A stretch of DNA of 64,000 nt. Source: Clostridium sp. (GTDB taxonomy: Bacteria > Bacillota_I > Bacilli_A > Acholeplasmatales > Anaeroplasmataceae). The stretch covers positions 744,001 to 808,000 of the forward strand of contig CP091735.1 of assembly GCA_022010015.1 (NCBI GenBank), given 5' to 3'. The position numbers and the translations under genes are program-made. The notes beneath the pieces were generated by a model. It searched no databases. It was given only the letters and a program-made list of their open reading frames with translations, and was not told where the DNA came from. Shown piece by piece: positions 55,541 through 64,000 of the stretch; positions within the stretch are counted from its first letter, which is position 1; each line of letters starts with the position of its first letter.

Positions 55541-55727
55541 GAATACAAAAAAACTCGCTTGAAAAAAAGTCACATTTGAATACAAAAAAACTCGCTTGAA
55601 AAAAAGTCACATTTGAATATAAAAAAACTAACTTGAAAAAAAGTCACATTTGAATATAAAAAAACTAACTTGAAAAAAAGTCGCAATATATATTGAAAAC
55701 TCGCTTGAAAAAAAGTCTATAATATAG
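55541..55727 (+). repeat. 37-bp tandem repeat upstream of a DUF4143 ATPase gene
   Basis: Units start at 55541, 55578, 55615 and 55652 (GAATAC or GAATAT), with a partial fifth at about 55690. Each holds an A7 tract, CTCGCTTG or CTAACTTG, another A7 tract and GTCACATTT. Copies 1-2 match each other, as do copies 3-4. The last one runs into TATAAT (55718-55723), a -10 box, so the array lies where -35 elements or operators sit. Confidence 0.85.
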
Positions 55728-55754
55728 TTGTAATTATACTAGAGGTGATGATTT

Positions 55755-57128
55755 ATGTTTAAGAGAAAAAAATTGAAAATGAATTAATTGAATGGAAGGA
55801 ATCATTAAAAAGTTAAAAAAAGAAAGCCTTTGTTTTTAAAAAGGAATGCGTCAAATTGGCAAAAACATTCATCGTAAGAAAATTTGCTGTTGAAAATTAT
55901 AAGAATGTTATTTATATTAATTTTTAAAGTTGATTTGAATTTGAAAAAAAGCCTTTGCTGGAGATTTACAAGTTAGAGAAATAATTAGTAATCTTTCAAT
56001 TTTAAATCCAAAATTTAAATTTATTCCAAATGAAACAGTTATTATTTTTAGATGAAATTCAAGAATGCTCTGGAGCTAGAGCGTCAATAAAGCCATTTAT
56101 GGAAGATGGTAGATTTGATATTATTGCTACTGGTTCTTTATTAGGAATAAAAAGGGTACAATAAAAAAATTATCATGGTGGTGTTGCGGTTGGCTTTTGA
56201 ACATAGTGTGTATATGAACGCTATGGATTTTTGAGGAATTTTTTTATGGGCAAAGGGTATAGATATTGAAACATTAAATTATCTTTATGATTGTTTAAAA
56301 AACAAAAAAAGAATTAACGATGCTGTTCATATAGCTATGTTGAAATATTTTTAAAGAGTATATATGTGTTGGAGGAATGCCAGCAGTTGTTGATGTTTTT
56401 GTTAAAACTGATGATTATAGATTGGTTCGTAATGAACAAAGAGACATAATTGAGAGTTTTAAGGATGATTTTGCCAAGCATTTAAATGAGAATGAAGAAG
56501 AGGTGATTGATCAATCACTGTTAATGAAAATTAATAGAGTTTTTGATTCAATACCTTCCCAACTTTCCAAAGAAAACAAAAAATTCTTTTATTCAATGCT
56601 GGAGTCAAAAGGAACTAGTAAAAAATATGATCCGGCAATTTGGTGGCTAAAGGAATATGGATTAGTTGAATATTGTCATAATTTAAATACGCTTGAATTG
56701 CCACTTGAGGGAAATAAAATTGACAATATCTTTTAAATTATATTTAACTGATACAGGGTTATTTATTTCCATGCTTGATGAAAATATTATTAGTGATATT
56801 ATGTTTGGAAATATGGGTATTTATAAAGGGGTCATTTATGAGAATATTGTTGCTGATGCTTTAATCAAAAAAATAAACTTCCTTTATATTATTTTTCAAA
56901 AGACTCAGGACTTGAAATTGATTTTTGTTGAGCGCTATGAGGGAAATATAACTTTGATTGAGGTTAAGGCTAGAAATGGCAACACTAAAAAGTGCAAGAA
57001 CTATTTTTAAATGACAAAAATTAAATATCCAAATGTTAATAATTTAATTAAACTTTGTGATGCTAATATTAGCTTTTTCTGAGAATGTATTAACATTACC
57101 GTATTATTTGGCATATATTATAAGGTGA
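55755..57128 (+). CDS. AAA_14/DUF4143 ATPase (frameshifted)
   Basis: About 450 residues, the family norm, following AGAGGTGATG. Starts MFKRKIENELIEWKESLKSK; the P-loop region is poor (KGMRQIGKN where GARQVGKT is usual). Walker B LLFLDEIQECSGARASIKPF lies near 56045, then IIATGSLLGIK, HSVYMNAMDFEEFLWAKGID, VCVGGMPAVVDVFVK-like and YLTDTGLFISMLDE. The nuclease-like end has GLEIDFVERYEG and LIEVKARNGNTKS (D and E-x-K, near 56920). The function is unproven. Breaks lie near 55770, 55815, 55930, 56160 and 57000. Fragments of this family occur four times in the window. Confidence 0.85.
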
Positions 57129-57283
57129 TATTAAAAATTATAATATAATTGAGAATGTAATAATTTAAAAAAATATTGTAGTTGTGGGATTATTTGCTAT
57201 TTAATTATTTATACAATTTATTAATATTTGAAATTAATGGATTTTTTTAAAGTATAATTTTTAAGGTGAATGGAAGTATTAAA
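57129..57283. other. Intergenic region
   Basis: About 150 AT-rich bases without a gene; the promoter of the next unit is probably here (AGTATAATTT near 57250). Confidence 0.4.
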
Positions 57284-57530
57284 ATGGATAAGAAAAATTA
57301 CTAATAATGAGATTGCTTATTACATTAATAATGTTAAGGAAGCGTATATATTATTTAATATTGAAGGTGATGATTTAACAGTTACCAAAACCTATGTTGG
57401 TGATGCCCTAAGAGGGAAAGGAATGGCAAGAATGCTAATGGATGATGTTATGAATTATGCTAAGAATAGGTATAATGTTAAGGCTACCTGCTCATATGCT
57501 ATTAAATATTTAGGAAATTTAGAAAAATGA
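57284..57530 (+). CDS. Small GNAT-like acetyltransferase (one frameshift)
   Basis: About 80 residues. With one A removed near 57292, ATG 57284 gives MDKKITNNEIAYYINNVKEA; GGAAG sits seven bases upstream. The alternative ATG 57270 keeps the frame but gives an odd N-terminus and a crowded ribosome site. ITKTYVGDALRGKGMARMLM-like sequence (acetyl-CoA loop R-G-K-G-M-A) and VKATCSYAIKYL match the short GCN5-related family typified by YjdJ. The acceptor is unknown. Its TGA overlaps the next ATG. Confidence 0.8.
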
Positions 57531-59381
57531 AAAAGAATTAAATATCTATTATTTTTTTAGGCCTAATATTTTTTTCTCTTTTTAGCTGTAATATAGATTC
57601 AGATTTAAATTATTTAAATGGTATTGGCGATAAATATAATGCAGAGGAAACACTTTCCTTTAATAACTATTTTTGCTAATGCTATTGATAGGCCAATTTA
57701 TAGTGATAATACATTTATATATAAAGAAAAAGATTTATAAAATAGCTAACAATAAAATTAAATATGTAGGTAAGTTTACTGATACCTCTTATGACAATAA
57801 TGTAACAAGCATTGAAGAATTGAAGGCATATAATCTTGGCGATACTATTTATGTTAATGAAACTAGATATGCTTATTTAATTACTAATATTAATAAGGGA
57901 GCAGATATTGAGATATCAAATGATCTATATGCTACACCCTTAATTAATAATGGCGTAGTAAGCTTAAGAGTATTTGGTAAATATGATGATTATTCTATTA
58001 TTTTTAAATAATCTATTTAAGAATATTAATGCTTATAATATAAGCAACTTAGAGCTTGATGGTGATTTAATTTGCAAAAATTATATTGATTTTAGTGATA
58101 TTAGTGATTTGATTATTTTTAGGCCATAATGCTAAATTAATTGTTGATAATTCTTATCTTGATGATAATTATCATGAATTCTTTTTAATATTTATGCCGC
58201 TAGCAATATTATGATATCAAAGATGTCATTTAATTATCAGATGACAAGAAGTATTAATGGCATTAAAACAATGCTTGGAGTCCATAAAAAGTAAGCATTT
58301 AGAATTTGTTGATTGTAGCTTTGATATTTCCTCATCAGTACAAAAATAATAGTGAATATACTAATATGGATTTATATACTAATTGGGAAAAATGTAATAA
58401 TTAATAATTGTACATTTAATAATTTATGTGATAGTAAGGCTGGAGGCTCATTATGGATTCGTGATTTTTCATGGTCTTGGTAGTAAGGATTGTAAGGTAT
58501 TAAATTCTCATTTTTTTAAAATTGCTCATGATGAAATGATGGCAGTCTTTATGGGAATTATTTCTGATGTATTAATAAAAAATAATGAATTTCTTGTTCC
58601 TGATGATGGAATATCATCAAGTGTAATGAATTTTACTCTGGGGACAGGTAGCAATCATAAAAATATCAGCTTTATTGGTAACAATGTTGATGCCTGTTCA
58701 ACTGGTGGATTAATTTGGGCTAAGGGAGAAAATGTTATTATTAATGATAATAATTTAAATGTTCATTTAAGCAAAAAAAGGAACAGGAAACTTTAGAGCT
58801 ATAGAAGGTAGTATTAATAATATTAAGGAATTTTCTAATAATACAATTAATATTGATTCATTATTAGAAACATATGATTTTCAAGTACACATTTTTACAT
58901 AACATTGATATTGTTAAAAAAATAATAAGATTAATGTTAATATGAAGGTAACTGATGTTTTTATTAGGAATAGATGAAGTAGAGGGAAATGAAATTAATC
59001 TTTCAAGGGCTAGTGAATTTGTTTTTTTATAATATTGACACGAATGTTTGTAATAATATTGTTAATATCAATAATAAGGTTAATGCTGTTTTTTTAGATA
59101 TTATGGTAAGGATTTGGAAAAATACTGTTTCAATAAAAAAATAATGAAATTAATTATAATTATGAAGAGGATATTAATGAAAGCTCAACATTTATTATGC
59201 TTAATGATTTGAAAATGAATAATTATATGGTTAATATAATTAATAATAAGCTTTTATGCTAAAGGCTGTAATAAAAAAAGTAGATTTTTTTAATTTTACG
59301 CTCCAGCTGATTTAAATCAAACATCTGTCATAAAAAGATAATGAGGTTAGTGGCTTTAATGAATTAAACAATTATTTTTAA
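57527..59381 (+). CDS. Lipoprotein with right-handed beta-helix (frameshifted)
   Basis: About 610 residues. Starts MKKN, then a signal peptide IIFLGLIFFSLFSCN with lipobox Cys. Residues 150-550 show short Asn/Ile/Val repeats typical of parallel beta-helices: ISNLELDGDLIC, DCKVLNSHFFKI, DVLIKNNEFLVPDDG, NISFIGNNVDA, NVIINDNNLNV. Such folds occur in polysaccharide lyases and adhesins; no catalytic signature is seen. Over a dozen breaks (near 57540, 57745, 58010, 58280, 58780, 58960, 59270). It ends DNEVSGFNELNNYF before TAA. Confidence 0.75.
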
Positions 59382-59621
59382 GAATTTTTAATTTTTTTAG
59401 GTAAACAATAGGTATTAAAAAAAGACATTATCGTTTCTTTTTAGTAATAATGATTAAAATATTTTTTTAATCTTGTTTGTTGATACCAACTATAAAAAAA
59501 TATTAATTATTTAGTTAAGGATAATTGATAGGCTCTTTTTACTTGTAATTTTAAATATTCTGACTTATAATAAAAATTGTTATTAAGGCTTTTTAAAAAA
59601 ATTAAATAATAGAGGTAGAAA

Positions 59622-60114
59622 ATGAATACTTTAACAAGAGATGAAATTAAGGAAAGAATTAAGAAAAGGACAGTAGATGATGATGTTTCTTAAGGCAATA
59701 AATAATTATTTAAATACGGATGATTTGGAATTTGTTTTATATATTGGAATAAATTATTATTCAGGCAATGGTCTACCTAAAAATCAAAAGCTTGCCTTTA
59801 AATTTTTTAAATTTGCAGCTGATGTTTCATTTTCTAGAGCTATTCCCTTTGTTGCATATTGCTATCGCTATGGCTGTGGTGTTGATAAGGATTATAAGCT
59901 TGCTCTAGATTGGTATAAAAAAGGAGCAGAGCTTGGAAATACGAGTTGTATGTGTAAATTAGCTGAGGAATATCTTTTAGGTGATATTGTTGAGGTGGAT
60001 GTAAAAACTGCTAAAATGTGGTATGAGAAGGGCGCAAGCCTTGGTGATGGTAGCTGCATAAGAGCTTTAAATAAATATCATTGGAGTGATGAATATGACG
60101 ATAAAGATAAATGA
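59622..60114 (+). CDS. Sel1-repeat protein (one frameshift)
   Basis: About 163 residues: MNTLTRDEIKERIKKRTVDD, then after a break near 59680 three Sel1-like (TPR-type) repeats: YYSGNGLPKNQKLAFKFFKF, YRYGCGVDKDYKLALDWYKK and YLLGDIVEVDVKTAKMWYEK, each followed by GA-x-LG. These form alpha-helical protein-binding solenoids. GAGG precedes the ATG. It overlaps the next gene by 20 bases and likely acts with it. Confidence 0.85.
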
Positions 60115-61492
60115 TTTAGAATATGAACTAAAGGAGCAAAATGATAAGCTTTTTTTATTAGTAATAATGAATTAGAAAGATTATCTGAAAATAATAATTT
60201 GCTTATACAATATAAGCTTATGGATTTAAAAAAATAGATGGATTAATTGACGATGAAACTAAAATTATAATTGATGATGTTACCTATTATGACATTAATT
60301 TAGTACTTTTAATGCTTAAAAAAATAATAATGAGCTAATTAAAGAAATTATTTTTGGCTATTCCGGATAAGAAATATATTTGGGAATATATTATTGATTC
60401 TCTTGGTCAACAAGAAGCTAAAAAAAGAATATTGATTATATTTATAACTACATTGATCTATTTGAAAGCTTTTTATGAGGTAAGTGAGAATAATTCATAT
60501 TGCTATCGTACTGAGTATTATACATATCAGGATGCTAAATATTATTTAAAGCTTTTAGCTAATGTTAAAAAAATGATCAATGATGAGAAAAAGCCTAAAA
60601 GATCTACTAAGAATAAACCATTTTATTATTTTTGAGGTTGATGATAGCCTAAGAATTTTATCTAAGGATTTTGGAGCTTTAAAAGAAGATGTTGATTTTA
60701 AAAAGATAATTGAAAATGCTTATCCTGATATTGAAAGACCGACGCTTGCTCAAAGTGCGGCAAGCCTTCTATATACAATAATTATGGAAAAGCCCTTTGT
60801 TGCATATAATTATGAAGCAGCTGCTATAATGACCTTAGATTATTTAGATTTAAATAATGCTATTTATAGACGTGATAAGAGTGAAAAATTTTTATTAATC
60901 CTCATTTGACATTAAATGTTAGTTCAAGTGATTTAATGTATGCAATTAAGCTAGTAGAGGATAATAAAAGAAAGAAAAAAAGGTTGATGTTATTAAGAAA
61001 ATTGTTCCTTTATTTGGCATGAAAAAAAGATTTCTTATAACTATGAAAAAAAGCAAAAGCTTGCTAAACTCAAAGAAAATCCTACAAAGGATGAAATATA
61101 TCGCTATATTGTTTATTTTACCGAGCATTATCATGGCTACCAAGGTTATTATGAATATTATAAGGGCGGTAGTATTGTATATAAGATTCATTATCATGGT
61201 GAATATACTAGCTTTAAGTTCAATATTCTTAAAAGTTTGGATAGTCATGATACTTTAGTTTTTGATTGTGAAGCTCATGCCTATACAGAGGGGCCTACAG
61301 ATTTATTACATCGTGCAAAGGTTATAGCTTTGATTTATGAAGAAATTAAAAGAAGAAGCTATGATGATATTTTTAAATGATTATTTTAAGGAATTAAAAA
61401 AATGGATCTTAAACAGCTTTATGATCCAAGCATTAAAAATTGAATTTAATCTTAAATGGGATTATGAAATAGATCCTGATTATGAATGGTGA
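60095..61492 (+). CDS. Degenerate Fic/Doc-like protein, copy 1 (frameshifted)
   Basis: About 460 residues. Starts MTIKINDLEYELKEQNDKLF. The middle holds YPDIERPTLAQSAASLLYTI and MEKPFVAYNYEAAAIMTLDY (60720-60850). This aligns with the Doc motif HPFVDGNKR, but the catalytic His, Gly and Lys-Arg are replaced. The C-terminal domain (HYHGYQGYYEYYKGGSIVYK, EGPTDLLHRAKVIAL, ending DPDYEW) is unfamiliar and shared with the next gene. About eight breaks. It overlaps the Sel1 gene. Confidence 0.6.
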
Positions 61493-61554
61493 GATTTGTG
61501 TGTTTTATTATAAATGTTTAGCTTTTTATAGTACAAAAAGGAAGTGTTGATAAT

Positions 61555-62849
61555 ATGATTAAAATTAATAATAATTCTTATAGCTTATTACAAAAAGAGG
61601 ATAGTTTATATATTAGTCATAATGATTTAATTAAGATAATTCCTAATTGTGATAAGATTATAAATGAATTAGATGGTTATGAGGATGATAGAATTATTTA
61701 TAATAAGGAATTATATTATGATATAAACATTTTATTAATGATAATGACGGATGATTCTATTAAAAAGTCTATTGTTGAACAAATAGAGCCTAAATATGTA
61801 TGGAATTATTTATTAGATTCAATTAATAATTATAGTACTATAAATCAGAATAATTTATATTATTTAAATAATTATTCTGATTATTTTAAAACCTTAAAAA
61901 AAGGTAAATAATGATGATTTTTTTATTCAAAATGTATTCATGTATTTGATTATAAATATGCAAGCTATTATTTAGATATGCTTAGTGATATTAGAAAAAA
62001 ATATAATCTTGATCAAAGCTTTGGAGTACTTAAGGATAATATTGATTTAGATTTTTCTAATATATGACAGCTATTTTTTTGCCTAATGTGGTTATCACAG
62101 CATCATTAAATGCGGCTAATATTTTTTTATACGATTGTTAAGGAAAAAGCCTTTCGTTTCCCACAATTATGAAATTGCGGCTATCATAGCTTTAGATTCA
62201 TTAAATGAAAATAAAAGAAATTTATGTAAATTATGAAAAATAATGGGCTAATTAATTTTAATGATAGGTTAGTTGTTTCCTCAAGTGATTTAATTAAAGC
62301 TATAGCTATTATTGAAGAAAAATGATAATAAATCAAGAGAAGAAGTTGTCTTAATGCTTAATCCTTTTATTTGCCGAGGAATTTAGTGATATTGATATGG
62401 AAATGGAAAGGTTATTAGATGCTGTTAAAGCTGATCCATCATTAGAAAAATATTTACCAATACATTATTTATTTTTACTAAAAGTTATATTGGTTATCAG
62501 GGTTATTATGATTATTTTTGGATCTAATAATAGTTGTGTTTATAAGATCCATTATCATGGAAAATATGAAAATTTCAGACTAAATATTTCTAAAAACTAT
62601 GGCTGCAGGAAATATTCTTGTTTTTGATGGTGATGCTACGGCTTATATGGAAGCCCCAAATGATTTAGAGCATCGTAGTAGTACAATTACAGGTCTTTAT
62701 GATGAAATACAGCAAAGAAGCTATACTGATATTTTAGATAAATATTTCAAGCAATTAAAGATGAATTTAGGCCAATATTTTTTTCTAATATTGATATTCA
62801 ATTTGATTTAAAATGGCATATTGAAATAGATACTGATTATGAATGGTAA
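61555..62849 (+). CDS. Degenerate Fic/Doc-like protein, copy 2 (frameshifted)
   Basis: A paralog of the preceding gene with the same plan: MIKINNNSYSLLQKEDSLYI, WNYLLDSINNYSTINQ, SLNAANIFYTIV, EKPFVSHNYEIAAIIALDSL (near 62145), IGYQGYYDYFW, CVYKIHYHGKYENFRLNI, EAPNDLEHRSSTITGLYDEI and the same ending DTDYEW. The Doc catalytic residues are again absent. Breaks lie near 61905, 62080, 62130, 62225, 62330, 62480 and 62595. AGGAAG precedes ATG 61555. Confidence 0.6.
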
Positions 62850-63080
62850 GTATTACAAAAATTATTTTTACCTCTAACATTAGCTGGAATTTTTAAATAT
62901 GGTGATCTATATGATGTTACTTCGTGTAACAATTTAAACGCTAAATTTTTAGTTATTTCTAGTGAAGAGTTTGTTAAGTGTAATATTGAAAATATATGCT
63001 TGGATTTATATACTAGATATGGATTTCTACTTGGTGATGGAGATTATTATTTGGAATACAATGATTGCAAAAATACTTAA
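62850..63080 (+). CDS. Hypothetical protein, start unclear
   Basis: The frame stays open right after the stop of the preceding gene: LQKLFLPLTLAGIFKYGDLY, DVTSCNNLNAKFLVISSEEF, CLDLYTRYGFLLGDGDYYLE. No ATG, GTG or TTG sits at its head; the first ATG in this frame is 62899 or later. It may be a small separate gene or a lost C-terminal part. No family recognised. Confidence 0.35.
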   Translation, partial: VLQKLFLPLTLAGIFKYGDLYDVTSCNNLNAKFLVISSEEFVKCNIENICLDLYTRYGFLLGDGDYYLEYNDCKNT

Positions 63081-63206
63081 TGATTATCTTAAAAAAATAA
63101 TAAAAAAATGAGATATCATCAAAAAAATATATGATTTACTTATTAATTTTTTTGTGATGAAGCAATCAAATTAAAGACAGGGCTAGGCTTTGATTTCTAA
63201 TATAAA

Positions 63207-63245
63207 AAAAGGAAAAAGATTTTTAATTGGTCTTTTCCTTTATTT
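63207..63245 (+). terminator. Terminator after the Fic/Doc-like unit
   Basis: AAAGGAAAA(A)GA at 63208-63219 pairs with TCTTTTCCTTT at 63231-63241, one bulged A, with T-rich flanks. Confidence 0.7.
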
Positions 63246-63317
63246 CTTTTTATATTTTTAAACCACTTTGCTTCAAACAATTAATGATTTTTTTAAGGCT
63301 GATTTAGCTTTTTGCGA

Positions 63318-63576
63318 CATGTATATTATATGATTCATTTAATATTAAAAAGATTAGGTGTTGAAGGTGGCGCTAAAAATTAATACAGGCTTCTTAAAGG
63401 CTAATTTATTAGATGAAATTGATTTATTAATTGGTGCATGTATTGATGCAAGAGCATCATATCCAACAATGTTTGATGGACTTAGTGATGATAGTGAGGT
63501 TATCCAATTAAAGCTAAATGATGTCAAGCGTTTTGAAAGTGATGCAGTATTACTTTCATATAAGCTAATTAAATAG
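63318..63576 (+). pseudogene. RibD C-terminal (dihydrofolate-reductase-like) fragment
   Basis: LKRLGVEGGAKINTGFLKAN, LLDEIDLLIGACIDARASYP, TMFDGLSDDSEVIQL and FESDAVLLSYKLIK match the end of RibD_C/dihydrofolate reductase family proteins (the EGGAKINGAFL motif binds NADPH). A break near 63376 follows GGAK. The first two thirds of the domain are absent, so this is a remnant. Confidence 0.8.
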
Positions 63577-64000
63577 TTCGACAGATAGAAACAATTAAAA
63601 ATCCTGGAAAATGGCGCTATTGTCATACTTTTTCGGATTTTTTTATTTTTTTAAAAAAATGTAGTATGGAATAAACTAATAGCTAATATTATAACATAAA
63701 TAAAAATAAATTAATTTCCTAAATGAAGTTAAACAATCCGCTTTTTTTAAGCTAATTAAAAAAATGAATGATTTTTTTAAATTTAGATCACTAGATTGAT
63801 ATAACAATAATTTGAAATAATTAATATTTTTTTGATATGTTATTTATTATTAATTGCAAATGTGTTCAACAAAAACAGCACAAATGTGTCAAAAAAAGCT
63901 ATTGCCAGACGATTAAATTAATAACATAACAAAGTATTTTGGTAGTATAAAAAAACGCAAACGCAACGAAAAAAATACGTTGCAAATACGTCGCATATAT
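63577..64000. other. Intergenic region at the window end
   Basis: No gene seen. CAAATGTGT occurs twice (near 63858 and 63880), each followed by CAA. The last 50 bases (AACGCAACG, ACGTTGCAAATACGTCGC) are richer in CG than the rest and may begin a new element outside the window. Confidence 0.35.

Noticed and set aside
55541..55727. CRISPR array
   Set aside because: The whole 37-bp unit repeats without unique spacers, and no cas genes are nearby.
60946..61258. Hydrophobic frames on both strands suggesting a membrane protein
   Set aside because: Correcting the frame gives the C-terminal domain shared with the second paralog (HYHGYQGYY, VYKIHYHG), which is not hydrophobic.
63354..63626. Reverse-strand 90-codon frame near the window end
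   Set aside because: The forward strand carries a clear RibD-type fragment at the same place.
1..64000. Alternative genetic code (TGA as Trp), as in some Mollicutes
   Set aside because: TGG is used for Trp throughout, and TGA ends several genes at the expected place (MATE, dndC, PLD-helicase, DUF4143 ATPase).

Overview
The window is very AT-rich DNA from a low-GC Gram-positive bacterium, most likely an uncultured gut Bacillota of the Bacilli/Erysipelotrichia/RF39 type. The reasons are the mfd-spoVT gene order shared with Bacillus, AGGAGG-type ribosome sites, many U-tract terminators, lipoproteins with Gram-positive lipoboxes and a CE12-type pectin esterase. The code looks standard: TGG encodes Trp, and TGA ends several genes. 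Nearly every long gene is broken by one or two extra bases in A or T runs, often runs of 7. Frame is restored by removing them, so most breaks look like homopolymer errors in the assembly. Such genes are given as one CDS across the breaks. Genes that are truncated or fused to unrelated fragments are called pseudogenes.

Layout. 1-11.4 kb is housekeeping and transport: mfd (5' end cut), spoVT, a membrane protein, a MATE exporter, three small membrane proteins, an M42 aminopeptidase, a secreted CE12-like esterase, a GNAT enzyme and a WYL regulator. 11.5-12.72 kb is a transcription unit with no protein: a large structured RNA built of two related modules, each closed by its own long helix. It has a consensus -10 box and a strong terminator and is the most novel-looking object here. 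13-20.9 kb holds TetR, degV and feoB plus a graveyard of gene fragments (IS3, DUF4143 ATPases, ABC transporter, aldo/keto reductase, ADP-ribosylglycohydrolase).

20.9-46.7 kb is a defence island. It starts with a CpXC protein, a macro-domain protein, and a PLD-helicase-DUF3427 gene coupled to a NUDIX hydrolase. Next comes a complete DNA phosphorothioation locus: a PLD/DEAD helicase, a 55-residue protein, an SMC-like ATPase and a 180-residue protein, then a terminator, then dndB-C-D-E-A. It ends with IS21 and MutH/Sau3AI-like remnants, an AbiH protein, a decayed helicase copy, a cluster of nitrilase-like, winged-helix and SecB-like proteins, and a YobI/KAP-type membrane NTPase.

46.8-54.3 kb carries surface lipoproteins: one in GC-richer, foreign-looking DNA preceded by a candidate small RNA, and one of about 1,680 residues with some 16 Cys-rich repeats. 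54.3-57.1 kb has more fragments, a 37-bp tandem repeat and a DUF4143 ATPase. 57.2-63.1 kb has a small acetyltransferase, a beta-helix-like lipoprotein, a Sel1-repeat protein and two tandem paralogs with a degenerate Fic/Doc motif. A RibD-type fragment lies near the end. I saw no tRNA, rRNA or CRISPR array.
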